Shown here in pieces: positions 35,395 through 43,791 of a stretch of 58,711 nucleotides of DNA. The translations under genes and the position numbers were made by a program. The notes under the pieces were generated by a model, which was given only the letters and a program-made list of their open reading frames with translations, was not told the origin of the DNA and made no database searches. The DNA comes from Solobacterium sp. Lineage in GTDB: Bacteria > Bacillota_I > Bacilli_A > Erysipelotrichales > Erysipelotrichaceae. The stretch lies in assembly GCA_017512555.1 (NCBI GenBank), contig JAFWFE010000049.1, positions 1 to 58,711 on the forward strand, read 5' to 3'. The first letter of the stretch is position 1, and each line of letters opens with the position of its first letter.

Positions 35395-35669
35395 GATTGG
35401 TATATGTTTCAATTCATAGAATGCAGTGCTAAGGATCAAAAAGATAATACTACTATATAGAATCCCTGTTGATTGCTATATAAGGTTGTCCACCGGATGA
35501 ATTCAACTATGAATCCGTGATGGGTACAAACCTGATTCATACAAAGATAACAGTGAAGGAGTCTATACAAGAGAGAAACAGATTCATATAGGGAAGATGC
35601 CGCCGATAAGTACGAAGAAAGGGTGAAGGAACAGAAAAACTGATATACAATAAAACGTAGGAAACTACT

Positions 35670-36137
35670 ATGAGTGATATCACATTACAATCATCCATCG
35701 GCACCTTTACAGGCAATGAATATGAGTGCTCCTGTGAATTCCTGGGTATTCCCTATGCGAAAGCGGGCAGGTTTGAATACAGTACTCTGATTGACTCCTA
35801 TGAAGGTGTTTTTGACGCGCGAAAGATGGGTAATTCCTGTCCGCAGTACCGGCAGTTTCATGCCCACCTTGATGTACCGGAACGTCTTTTCTATCACAGG
35901 GAATTTCGTCAGGGAATAGATTTTCATTACGATGAAGATTGTCTGAACTTGAATATCTATACACCGAAGGATGCGAAAAACTGTCCTGTCATTCTCTTTT
36001 TCCATGGCGGAGGTTTTAATTCCGGTTCCAACAATGAAGGAAAGGCACAAGGGATATTTTTTGAGACAACGGATCATGTGCTGAAAAGACGCGGAATATA
36101 CGCACAGGAGGCGGAAAATGAAAGTCTTATCGAATGA
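35670..36137 (+). pseudogene. Truncated type-B carboxylesterase
   Basis: The first 125 or so residues match the start of type-B carboxylesterases: IGTFTGNEYECSCEFLGIPYA, the DCLNLNIYTP strand and the oxyanion HGGGFNSGS. The family needs about 500 residues, including the GESAGG serine elbow, which is missing. After KAQG the sequence changes to IFFETTDHVLKRRGIYAQ, which is unlike an esterase, and the frame overlaps the next gene by 20 bases. It looks like a deletion that joined the esterase start to the tail of another gene formerly before the mannosidase; KKRGIYAQEAE-like ends occur in permeases, but that is a guess. The esterase cannot be active. Confidence 0.75.
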
Positions 36138-39100
36138 ATACAAAGACCGGCTGAGTCACTGGATGAGAGCACTCTCCAATGACTTCTATCTCCCGCTTGG
36201 GAAGATCTCCTTTGAGGCTGCGTGCACGGTAGAGGAACTGCGTCGGGAAGAAGCCATGAAGCTTTCGTTCATCCCGGTTGAACAGGGATATACCTGGGGC
36301 AACCAGTGGGAATACTGCTGGTTCCGCGGTACGATCACTCTCCCGAAAGAGGCAGAGGGAAAAAGAATTGCTCTGGATCTTCAGACCGGCGGTGAAAGCA
36401 CGATATTTATCAACGGTAAGGAATTCGGTACATACCGCTCTTCGTGGGTGGAAGTTCCGCATCATTACATTGAAGATAACTTCATCACAACGTGTGGCCA
36501 TGAGGGAGAGACCTATGACATCCTGATGGAGACGTATGCCGGCCATGATTATCCCGATTCCTGGAGTTGGGCAACAGGGCCTGTACTTCCCGGAATGTAT
36601 GAACCACGTAAGGAGAACCATGACCGCGCAGTGCTCGCTAACGCGACTTTCGGTATCTGGAACGAGGAAGCCTACCAGCTGTTCATGGACGCAGATACGC
36701 TGCAGAAACTGTTGGCTGTACAGGATGATACCTCTCTGCGTGCAGCGAAGATCGCGGAAGCACTGGAGAATTTCACTCTGATTGCTGATCCCGAGCAGCC
36801 GCTGGAAGATCGTATCGTTTCTTACAAGGCAGCCAGGGAGAAACTTGCGCCTGTGCTTGCGGCTGTCAACGGATCTACCGTTCCTGAATTCTACGCAATA
36901 GGCAATGCCCATCTGGATCTGGCCTGGCTTTGGCCGATGGCGGAAACATACCGCAAGACCGCGAGAACGTTCGCTGCCCAGCTGCGTTTGATTGAGCAGT
37001 ATCCCGGCTATCGTTTCCTACAGAGCCAGCCGGCATCTTACGAGATGTGCCGGCAATGGTATCCAGATCTCTTTGACCGGATCCGTGAAGCAATCAAGGA
37101 CGGAAGATGGATCGCAGAAGGCGCGATGTGGGTTGAACCTGACACGAATATGTCCGGCGGCGAAGCGCTGATCCGCCAGCTGATGTACGGTCTTGACTAT
37201 TACAAAAATGTACTCGGTGTCAAATCCGTGATTCTGTGGCTTCCTGATACTTTCGGGTATTCCGGGGCACTTCCCCAGATTCTTAAGAAGAGCGGTGTGA
37301 AATACCTTGTGACCCAGAAAATCTACTGGTCCTACAACGGCGGTGAACGCTTCCCGTATCACTATTTCAACTGGGAAGGAATCGATGGTACACAGGTCAC
37401 TGCCTTCCTGCCGACCAGTTATACTTACGATACCGATCCGGAAACGATTGCCGGAACCTGGTCCAAACGCTCGCAGGCAAGAGATCTCGATGCGTTCCTG
37501 TATCCCTTTGGTTACGGGGATGGCGGCGGAGGCCCGGCAAGAGACCATATCGAATATATCTGCCGTGAGAGTAATCTCGAAGGTATGCCGAAGGTGAAGA
37601 TGGCCGGTCCGGTACAGTTCTTTGAAGATATGGAGGCCAAAGGCGGCCCGAAGAATACATGGCAGGGGGAACTCTACTTCGATGCCCACCGGGGTACATA
37701 TACGACACAGGCAAAGGTAAAGGAGAACAACCGCCGGGCGGAAGGTGCCCTGCATGAGATGGAATTCTGGGCAGCAGCGGCAGGACTTGCCGGTCACGAC
37801 GTAGATCATGATGCGCATGTCCGTCTGTGGAAAGAACTCCTGCTCCACCAGTTCCACGATATTCTTCCCGGCTCAAGCATTCACCGTGTTTATGAAGAAG
37901 CGGAGAAGCGGGTCGGTGCTGTAATTGACGAAGCGAAATCCTGGGCGGAAGGCTACGCCGAAAGTCTTACGGAAAAGGATGAGGAGGCATATTCTGTGTT
38001 CAACTCGCTCTCTTTTGAGAGACAGGAGATCGTGGTACTGCCGGAAAGATTTAAAGCCGGAGCGGTCACGGCAGACGGCACAGCAGTTCCCGTCGAGACT
38101 GAAGAAGACGGTGTGAAAGCACTGGTAAACCTGCCTTCCGCAGGAGCTTTGGTACTTTATCCCGGTACTGCGGCGGAAACACCAACGGCGAAAGCTTATG
38201 CGTCGGCAGACGGTTTCGTCCTGGAAAACGAAGTCATGCGTGCGGTGATAAACAAGGACGCTGAGATTACAAGCCTCAGGCGGAAGGACTCTGGCAGGGA
38301 ATACGCTGCCGCCCCGATGAATCACTTCCGTTTCTTCAAGGATGTGCCCAGAAAATTCGACGCATGGGATATTGATTCCATGTACCGAGAACAGGAACTC
38401 CCGGGTGCCCGTGATATCGTGGTATCCATCGGGACAGCCGAAGGTCTCTGCGCATCCCTGAACGTGAGCGGTAAGATCGGAGAGTCCGAATACAGCCAGA
38501 AGATCACCCTGACCGCCGGTGCCGAGAGAATCGAGTTCCATACCTTGATCAACTGGAAGGAACTGCACCGTCTGCTGAAGGTCAGTTTCCCAATCGATGT
38601 ACATGTCACCAACGGGATCAACGAGATTCAATTCGGATACGTTGAGCGTCCTGTTCACCGTTCCCGTCAGTACGATAAAGATCGTTTCGAGGTCTGTAAC
38701 CACCGCTACAGCGTGCTGGCAGACGGAAGTCACGGTGCCGCTGTGCTGAACAATTCCAAGTACGGGATCAGTATGAACGGCAACGCTCTTGAACTTACAC
38801 TTCTCAGGGCTGCTGCGTCTCCGGATATGCGCACAGATAACCGCAGGCACGAGTTTGTCTATGCGATTGCGCCTTTTGAGGGACCGTTCTCGGGAAGTAA
38901 TATCGTACGCCAGGGCCTGGCACTGAATAACAAGCCGATAACTGCCGAGGGTAAAGCAGTGATCGGAAGTCTTGTGAGTATCGACTGCGGAAACGTTATC
39001 ATGGATACCCTGAAACCGGCAGAAGACGGCAGCAGTGATATTATTATGCGTTTCTATGAGTCTCAGAATGCCGCTGTGCACGCCTCAGTCAGGACAGCTT

Positions 39101-39228
39101 TCGAAGGTAAAGCCTATATGACGAATCTTCTTGAGAATGTTGAAAAGGAAATACCCTTTGAAAAGGGATGTTTTGAACTAGACTTCGGCGTCTTTGAAAT
39201 CCACACAGTGCGCATCCGTAAACCGTAA
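36118..39228 (+). CDS. Alpha-mannosidase, glycoside hydrolase family 38
   Basis: A 1036-residue cytoplasmic enzyme. An N-terminal beta domain (1-240) precedes the catalytic domain with zinc-binding GNAHLDLAWLWP (around 262), WVEPDTNMSGGE (around 340) and the nucleophile in WLPDTFGYSGALPQI (aspartate about 377). A middle helical HQFHDILPGSSI block (around 580) and C-terminal beta domains complete the GH38 fold; length is typical of bacterial members. It cuts alpha-mannosides such as N-glycan or fungal-mannan pieces. The ATG at 36118 follows GGAGGCGG, a site that lies inside the preceding esterase fragment. No mannoside transporter is adjacent other than the ABC module 3 kb away. Confidence 0.94.
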   Translation: MKVLSNEYKDRLSHWMRALSNDFYLPLGKISFEAACTVEELRREEAMKLSFIPVEQGYTWGNQWEYCWFRGTITLPKEAEGKRIALDLQTGGESTIFINGKEFGTYRSSWVEVPHHYIEDNFITTCGHEGETYDILMETYAGHDYPDSWSWATGPVLPGMYEPRKENHDRAVLANATFGIWNEEAYQLFMDADTLQKLLAVQDDTSLRAAKIAEALENFTLIADPEQPLEDRIVSYKAAREKLAPVLAAVNGSTVPEFYAIGNAHLDLAWLWPMAETYRKTARTFAAQLRLIEQYPGYRFLQSQPASYEMCRQWYPDLFDRIREAIKDGRWIAEGAMWVEPDTNMSGGEALIRQLMYGLDYYKNVLGVKSVILWLPDTFGYSGALPQILKKSGVKYLVTQKIYWSYNGGERFPYHYFNWEGIDGTQVTAFLPTSYTYDTDPETIAGTWSKRSQARDLDAFLYPFGYGDGGGGPARDHIEYICRESNLEGMPKVKMAGPVQFFEDMEAKGGPKNTWQGELYFDAHRGTYTTQAKVKENNRRAEGALHEMEFWAAAAGLAGHDVDHDAHVRLWKELLLHQFHDILPGSSIHRVYEEAEKRVGAVIDEAKSWAEGYAESLTEKDEEAYSVFNSLSFERQEIVVLPERFKAGAVTADGTAVPVETEEDGVKALVNLPSAGALVLYPGTAAETPTAKAYASADGFVLENEVMRAVINKDAEITSLRRKDSGREYAAAPMNHFRFFKDVPRKFDAWDIDSMYREQELPGARDIVVSIGTAEGLCASLNVSGKIGESEYSQKITLTAGAERIEFHTLINWKELHRLLKVSFPIDVHVTNGINEIQFGYVERPVHRSRQYDKDRFEVCNHRYSVLADGSHGAAVLNNSKYGISMNGNALELTLLRAAASPDMRTDNRRHEFVYAIAPFEGPFSGSNIVRQGLALNNKPITAEGKAVIGSLVSIDCGNVIMDTLKPAEDGSSDIIMRFYESQNAAVHASVRTAFEGKAYMTNLLENVEKEIPFEKGCFELDFGVFEIHTVRIRKP

Positions 39229-39326
39229 TCCTCAACCGTTTCCGGCTTCCGGACAAAGAAGAACGGTTCAAAAGTGTATGTCACTTCTGCAGGGAAATAT
39301 GTGCAACCTGGAGGGGAAGACAACCT

Positions 39327-39518
39327 GTGAGTAAGAATACATGGAGAATCATCGGAATCCTATTGATTATTATCAGTGTTTATCTGATAGCCGGAGGTCT
39401 CTATCTGCCGCAAGCCGGTATCAGTCCGATTATAACCGTTGTAAGCCTTTCAGCCGGACTGATCCTGTTGATTACGGGCATCGTGTTTTACAAGATTCTT
39501 AAAAGTGACGAATCCTGA
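39327..39518 (+). CDS. Small two-helix membrane protein
   Basis: A 63-residue protein from a GTG start with GGAGGGGA 9 bases upstream. Two hydrophobic helices (about 8-27 and 33-56) are joined by a short PQAGISP turn, with a basic/acidic C-terminus KILKSDES. I do not recognise the family. It lies 98 bases after the mannosidase with no terminator between, so it may share its transcript. Confidence 0.55.
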   Translation: MSKNTWRIIGILLIIISVYLIAGGLYLPQAGISPIITVVSLSAGLILLITGIVFYKILKSDES

Positions 39519-39652
39519 GAATGTGCAGAAACGGGTCTATACGGCAATAACGATGAAAATTAGTGGATTGTAATACCGGATCTGAGAGAATCTGGTATTT
39601 GTTTTATATACTTATCGGAAGAAAGCACATATACGATTCTGGAGATGTGATT

Positions 39653-39698
39653 TAAAAAGGCCTCTGGCTTATTCCTGTATATAGGAATAAGCCAGAGG
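39653..39698 (-). terminator. Terminator of the MsmK-type gene
   Basis: A perfect 16-bp stem, CCTCTGGCTTATTCCT with AGGAATAAGCCAGAGG, loop of 6, then CCTTTTT on the minus strand. It would also fold on plus, but there is no T-run there. Confidence 0.85.
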
Positions 39699-39733
39699 TA
39701 CTAATGGGGAAACTTTTGTTAGATACTAGAAGA

Positions 39734-40930
39734 TTAGAATTCCAGGTTCTTACCGGTTGCCGGGTCAAACATATGCACGGCATTCGGCGCGAACGTGAAG
39801 TGGATTGTGGATCCGGTACGGAAGGTTTCACCGTCAAGGTCCAGTGTCGGTACGATGATGATGCAGTCTTTACCGTCAGCGTTGATGTGCAGATGGACAG
39901 AAGAACCCATCATTTCCGATACGTCAACAGTTCCCGGAATCATGGCGCCGGGCACTTCATCTAGTGTGATGTGCTCAGGTCTTGCTCCAACGATGATATC
40001 CTGTTCTCTGACGTTGTGTGCTTTCAGGTTCTTCTGCTTTTCCTCCGATGGAATAATTACAGCATCATGAACCTGTACGGCATATTTTCCGTCCTTTTTG
40101 ATCAGACGGCCTTCAAACATATTCGTCTGAGGCATTCCGATGAAGCCTGCGACGAATGTGTTGACCGGTGCGTTGAAGACTTCCTGCGGTGTACCGATCT
40201 GCTGGACTTCGCCGTCCTTCATGATCACAATACGGTCACCGAGAGTCATCGCTTCAGTCTGGTCGTGTGTTACATAGATGAATGTTGTGTTGATTCTGTT
40301 TCTCAGTTTGATGATCTCTGCCCGCATCTGGTTTCTCAGCTTGGCATCCAGATTGGAAAGCGGTTCATCCATTAACAGGACTTTCGGCTCACGTACAATA
40401 GCACGGCCGATCGCAACTCTCTGTCTCTGGCCGCCGGAAAGAGCCTTTGGCTTTCTTTCCAGATACTGAGTGATACCGAGGATCTCAGCAGCGTCTTTGA
40501 CACGCTGGTTGATTTCGTCCTTCGGTACTTTTCTTAACTTTAACGGGAATTCCAGGTTTTCTCTGACCGTCATATGCGGATACAGAGCATAGTTCTGGAA
40601 GACCATGGCGATATCTCTGTCCTTCGGAGCCACATCATTGACAAGCTTATCATCGATGTAGAGTTCGCCTCTGGTAATTTCTTCAAGACCCGCAACCATT
40701 CTCAGAGTAGTTGACTTACCACATCCTGAAGGACCGACAAGAACGATGAATTCCTTATCCTGAATATCAAGATTGAAGTCATCTACAGCGACGACACCTT
40801 CATCAGTAACCTTAAGTTTATAAGTTTTTTCTTCAGCAGGTTCATCTTCTGCTTTTTTCTTTTTCTTCGGCTTTTCAGCTTCGGTATTGGGATAGATTTT
40901 CTGTATATGTTTCAATGTAACTGTTGCCAT
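39734..40930 (-). CDS. msmK: Sugar ABC transporter ATPase, MsmK/UgpC type
   Basis: A 398-residue ATPase that energises carbohydrate ABC permeases and is often shared by several transporters. Walker A is GPSGCGKST (around residue 66), the signature LSGGQRQR (around 165), Walker B VLLMDEPLSNLDA, and the C-terminal OB-type regulatory domain is present (from about 260). Residues about 17-45 are a Lys/Glu-rich insertion before the first strand resumes at VVAVDDF. It is encoded opposite to the two permease genes and 2.9 kb from them, with its own terminator, so it fits a shared ATPase. The ATG at 40930 has AAAGGGGC upstream on the minus strand. Confidence 0.92.
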   Translation of the reverse strand: MATVTLKHIQKIYPNTEAEKPKKKKKAEDEPAEEKTYKLKVTDEGVVAVDDFNLDIQDKEFIVLVGPSGCGKSTTLRMVAGLEEITRGELYIDDKLVNDVAPKDRDIAMVFQNYALYPHMTVRENLEFPLKLRKVPKDEINQRVKDAAEILGITQYLERKPKALSGGQRQRVAIGRAIVREPKVLLMDEPLSNLDAKLRNQMRAEIIKLRNRINTTFIYVTHDQTEAMTLGDRIVIMKDGEVQQIGTPQEVFNAPVNTFVAGFIGMPQTNMFEGRLIKKDGKYAVQVHDAVIIPSEEKQKNLKAHNVREQDIIVGARPEHITLDEVPGAMIPGTVDVSEMMGSSVHLHINADGKDCIIIVPTLDLDGETFRTGSTIHFTFAPNAVHMFDPATGKNLEF

Positions 40931-41047
40931 GTAGTATTATTTTGCCCCTTTCTTCTTTGAAAGAATTATGAAGCAGTGCACCGCGTGTTTCTTTTGGCAC
41001 CTGCTTGCTGGCGCGGTGTTTCACCCGCCCTGTTTACCTGGTGGTGC

Positions 41048-41797
41048 TCAGCTGTTTCCATCCGTATTTCCGCTGATATAAGACAGCCACCGCAGGCACT
41101 CTTGTGTCCTGGTGCTGTTGGCGATGATCCCGAAGTATACTGTGTCGGGGAATCCAGCCTGTTCAAAATACGGAAATGACGAACAGTCAACAGCGTTTAC
41201 TGCATCTTCGGTCACGGATTCGTAGGTCTCTGCTTCTCCGAGACTGAAGGCAACCGCGTTGTCTTCGATAATGACAGTGTTCTCACACAGGAAACTACGG
41301 ATTCTCTGGTATAGTTCCTGATCTTGTGAGAGAGCTTCGTCAAGATCCAGCAGAAAACCGCTGGATGACATCAGATCATACGCTTCCCGGTTCATCAGGA
41401 CGATATCGAGTTGTCTGGCATTGACAGCACCGAGGACCTTGAGCTTGGAGGCGTATGCATACTGATGGTTTTCGGCAGAGGGCTCACTTGTCAGATAGAG
41501 ATCACGGTAAACGATGATTTCATTCTTCGAAAGACTTCTCTCTGTCTCAAGAAGATAGCGGTCTGTCAGATCTTCGCTCAGTGTTTCTCCGACGGAGACG
41601 TTCGCAAACGCTGCGCAAAGCACCGTTTCCTTCCTGGTGAAATACCTGACAGCAGTAGATATCAACACTGCGGCCGCGATAATTGCAGTGATGACAGGCA
41701 GTTTGTAATACGTAAATATATAGTCGGCTTTCTGGGCTGTGCTCATCTTCCGGAAAGATTCCCGGATTGCCTGTTTTTCTTTTTTTGATGCAGGCAT
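41048..41797 (-). CDS. Membrane-anchored protein of unknown function in the sugar ABC locus
   Basis: A 249-residue protein with a basic cytoplasmic start (KKEKQAIRESFRKMSTAQKADYIFTYYK), one membrane helix (about 32-50), and an extracellular domain of about 195 residues with no motif I know. The start overlaps the yesL stop by one base (TGATG), so it is translated with YesL. Similar two-gene yesL plus single-pass-protein pairs are seen in LplB/LplC-type sugar loci, which suggests a role in sensing or transporter assembly; that is inference. Confidence 0.65.
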   Translation of the reverse strand: MPASKKEKQAIRESFRKMSTAQKADYIFTYYKLPVITAIIAAAVLISTAVRYFTRKETVLCAAFANVSVGETLSEDLTDRYLLETERSLSKNEIIVYRDLYLTSEPSAENHQYAYASKLKVLGAVNARQLDIVLMNREAYDLMSSSGFLLDLDEALSQDQELYQRIRSFLCENTVIIEDNAVAFSLGEAETYESVTEDAVNAVDCSSFPYFEQAGFPDTVYFGIIANSTRTQECLRWLSYISGNTDGNS

Positions 41798-42435
41798 CAG
41801 TTTTCCTCCTCAGATGTATATGCACAGGCACGGAATACTGCGGCGAAGATGAATGAACTCAGCATGGCACACATTCCTTCACCAAAGATAGCCAGGGGTG
41901 TAAAGACAGCGACGATCAGCCAGAACATTGCGAAGTGTATGGCGAAGACCAGGATCGTCGAGAAGAGATATCGGGTACCGATCAGGAATGCGTTTTTGAG
42001 CATTGCCCAATCGTTGTTTTCAAAGTAGGCGATCAGCGGAAATATGTATGTCAGGATGATCGCATAGACGATCATGGCAGCGATAAGCACCGCCAGGATC
42101 AGTGTCCAGAGAACGGCGGGAGTTCCTGAAGACGCACTTCTGAGACGGCTGACGACCAGCAGATCGAAAACCAGGAAGATACCGGCGCCAAGCATGATCA
42201 GCCAGAGTTTCGTGGCCTGCCGGAAGTTTTTCCGGAAAGCCGTGAAGAACTCTTTGGTGATATGGGTCTCGCGGTCTTTGACGATCCTCAGGGAAACGTC
42301 ATAGAGGGCGGTTGTGGAAGCACCAAGGGTGACAACCGGCAGGGAACAGGCAAACCATAGTACGTTCAGCCAGCAGCTGCAGGATATCTTCAGCAAGATC
42401 TGGCTGAATTTGCTGTCATAAGAGAAGAAGTGCAT
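41797..42435 (-). CDS. YesL-family (DUF624) membrane protein
   Basis: A 212-residue protein with five hydrophobic segments. The YesL pattern is present: an N-terminal FFSYDSKFSQILLKI, then NVLWFACSLPVVTLGASTTALYDV (around 27-50). YesL proteins accompany oligosaccharide ABC transporters in Gram-positives; their activity is not known. AGGAG lies 5 bases before the ATG at 42435, inside the end of the LacI gene region. It is the middle gene of a lacI-yesL-membrane protein operon. Confidence 0.85.
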   Translation of the reverse strand: MHFFSYDSKFSQILLKISCSCWLNVLWFACSLPVVTLGASTTALYDVSLRIVKDRETHITKEFFTAFRKNFRQATKLWLIMLGAGIFLVFDLLVVSRLRSASSGTPAVLWTLILAVLIAAMIVYAIILTYIFPLIAYFENNDWAMLKNAFLIGTRYLFSTILVFAIHFAMFWLIVAVFTPLAIFGEGMCAMLSSFIFAAVFRACAYTSEEEN

Positions 42436-42446
42436 GAAATCTCCTG

Positions 42447-43496
42447 TCAAATTTGGGTGGATTCCCGCAGAATCAGGTCTGTTGCAACATGTACGATACG
42501 ATTTTCCATGGCGGGTTCCTTGATCCGGGTAATCAGAAGTTGTAATGCGGAAAAAGCCATTGCCTGTGTATGGATATGCACCGTAGACAGGGTAGGGATG
42601 AAAGATCTTGATTCGGGTGAATCATCGAAGCCGAGGAAGCGGATATCCTGTGTGCTGGTTTCGTCATTCATGCGCAGGATCAGCATGGCGTCAATTGCCA
42701 CAAAGTCATTAGCACAAATAAAGGCATCAGGATAGTCGTCAAGTCCTTCAAGCATATCTGCCATGATGTCCAGATTGCCGTCTTTCGGACAGATAACGTA
42801 TTTGTCTTCAATCTTCAGACCGGTGTTCATCATCCCGATGCGGAAGGCGAGATAACGTTCGTAGAAGGACTGGCAGTGAGTATAATCACCGATAAAGCCG
42901 ATCTTCCGGATTCCTTTTGCGGTAATGTCACCGATGAACTGTATGATACCAGCAAGATTATCCATCAGAAGCAGGTCGGCGTTGACAGCCTTGCCGGACA
43001 TGGCCGGAAAACTATCGACAAACAATGTGGGAAGACCGAGCGAACAGATCAGGTCACTATATGCCTGATCGAAGATCTCGATGCACATGACAGCACGGAT
43101 ATTTTCTTTCGAGAATGTTCTCGGCAGAGTCATCAGTTCAATATTCTGCGGAGTTACGCGGTAAGTAACCAGATGGTATCCGAGTTGATGGATTTCCTGG
43201 GTGAATTTATCAAGCATTGGTGAAGCAAAGTGAGAACTATTGATAAATGAAGCAGTGAGAAGGGCAATTTCTCCGGAATCTTCCAAAGAATCAGCGGCTT
43301 GTTCTGTGCTGGCGGAAGCATGCAGATAATTCTTGACATAGGAAAACTGTTTGTATCCCATTTCAACAGCTTTCTGAAGGATAGTTTCACGTGTGGATTC
43401 TGCCAGCCCGTCAGAATTGTTAATTGCTTTCGAGACGGTATTTCTCGAGAGGTTCAATGCATCTGCGATGTCTTGTATAGTAACTTTCTTTTCCAT
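42447..43496 (-). CDS. LacI-family regulator of the carbohydrate module
   Basis: A 349-residue repressor. The N-terminal HTH reads VTIQDIADALNLSRNTVSKAIN, with the hinge after about residue 45 and a periplasmic-binding-like sensor domain. The linker region (about 50-80) is longer and more polar than in LacI itself. It diverges from the permease genes, and the 295-bp region between holds two copies of a palindrome plus its own consensus promoter, so it is the likely local regulator. The effector is probably a sugar released by the GH32 enzyme of the same module. Confidence 0.92.
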   Translation of the reverse strand: MEKKVTIQDIADALNLSRNTVSKAINNSDGLAESTRETILQKAVEMGYKQFSYVKNYLHASASTEQAADSLEDSGEIALLTASFINSSHFASPMLDKFTQEIHQLGYHLVTYRVTPQNIELMTLPRTFSKENIRAVMCIEIFDQAYSDLICSLGLPTLFVDSFPAMSGKAVNADLLLMDNLAGIIQFIGDITAKGIRKIGFIGDYTHCQSFYERYLAFRIGMMNTGLKIEDKYVICPKDGNLDIMADMLEGLDDYPDAFICANDFVAIDAMLILRMNDETSTQDIRFLGFDDSPESRSFIPTLSTVHIHTQAMAFSALQLLITRIKEPAMENRIVHVATDLILRESTQI

Positions 43497-43519
43497 TTAA
43501 CAATTCTCTTTCTGCATTA

Positions 43520-43548
43520 ATGATATAGGATGCATAAATAAGTGTCAA
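43520..43548 (-). promoter_or_regulatory. Promoter of the lacI-yesL operon
   Basis: On the minus strand TTGACA (43548-43543) and TATCAT (43525-43520) with 17-base spacing. A LacI operator copy lies 18 bases upstream at 43566. Confidence 0.7.
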
Positions 43549-43565
43549 ATGTAAACCGGAAAAAA

Positions 43566-43579
43566 TATGCAAATGCACA
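43566..43579. promoter_or_regulatory. LacI-type operator copy 1
   Basis: TATGCAAATGCACA matches 13 of 14 bases of the copy at 43726. It lies upstream of the lacI -35. Confidence 0.65.
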
Positions 43580-43635
43580 AAATTCAAATGTTTTCAGTAA
43601 TATTTTGCGAAATGTTTTGCAAAAAATACGCTATA

Positions 43636-43653
43636 CGCACAATTAATCGTGCG
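43636..43653. repeat. Near-perfect palindrome in the divergent region
   Basis: CGCACAATTAATCGTGCG: five paired bases on each side of an ATTAAT centre, with one mismatched pair. It lies 18 bases upstream of the permease -35 and may be the site of an activator other than the LacI protein. Confidence 0.5.
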
Positions 43654-43671
43654 AAAAGCAAATTATGTATA

Positions 43672-43700
43672 TTGCATATGACAAATCCGGATGCTATGAT
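43672..43700 (+). promoter_or_regulatory. Promoter of the sugar ABC permease operon
   Basis: TTGCAT (43672-43677) and TATGAT (43695-43700), 17-base spacing. The start point would be near 43707, giving a leader of about 85 bases that contains operator copy 2. Confidence 0.7.
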
Positions 43701-43725
43701 TTGTTTGCGCTTTCAATGAGAATAC

Positions 43726-43739
43726 TGTGCAAATGCACA
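43726..43739. promoter_or_regulatory. LacI-type operator copy 2
   Basis: TGTGCAAATGCACA, perfect 6+6 half-sites TGTGCA/TGCACA around AA. It lies about 20 bases downstream of the inferred start point, so bound repressor would block the polymerase; with copy 1 at 160 bp it could form a loop. Confidence 0.7.
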
Positions 43740-43791
43740 TCTGGCCGCGGTGTGCATGACCAGTATGCTTCTGAAGCAAAGGAGGAGTCTA

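Larger units (their letters stand above)
29400..35400. mobile_element. Integrated element with Tn916-type xis/int, approximate limits
   Basis: Between the end of the citrate permease and the truncated esterase lies a block with Tn916-type integrase and excisionase, three small Cro-like HTH proteins, a WYL regulator and a three-gene DUF cassette. Base composition looks richer in A and T than the flanks. No relaxase, FtsK/VirB4-like ATPase or replication gene is present, so it is a small integrative or mobilisable element or the regulatory end of a decayed conjugative transposon. Left limit is probably 29490-29560, where the permease and a DUF4417 gene without clear start meet; right limit is after int. 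Attachment repeats were not found by eye. Confidence 0.55.
35198..35669. other. Gap after int: hairpins, likely element end, no gene
   Basis: No supported gene. An inverted repeat TTCATTGTCG / CGACAATGAA (35272-35300) lies 75 bases after int and may belong to the element end. A terminator follows at 35370. From about 35400 to 35660 only short broken frames are seen, none with recognisable homology; this may be the attachment junction or degraded chromosomal sequence. Confidence 0.5.

Noticed and set aside
35400..35660. Short open stretches between int and the esterase fragment
   Set aside because: Three frames give fragments of 20-35 codons without start or homology; treated as noncoding.
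37397..39081. Long minus-strand open frames opposite the alpha-mannosidase
   Set aside because: Shadows of a GC-richer coding region; no start signals and no homology.
39734..40930. Lys/Glu-rich insertion in the MsmK-type ATPase as an unusual feature
   Set aside because: Similar charged inserts before the Walker A region occur in many clostridial-type UgpC/MsmK proteins, so it is not distinctive.
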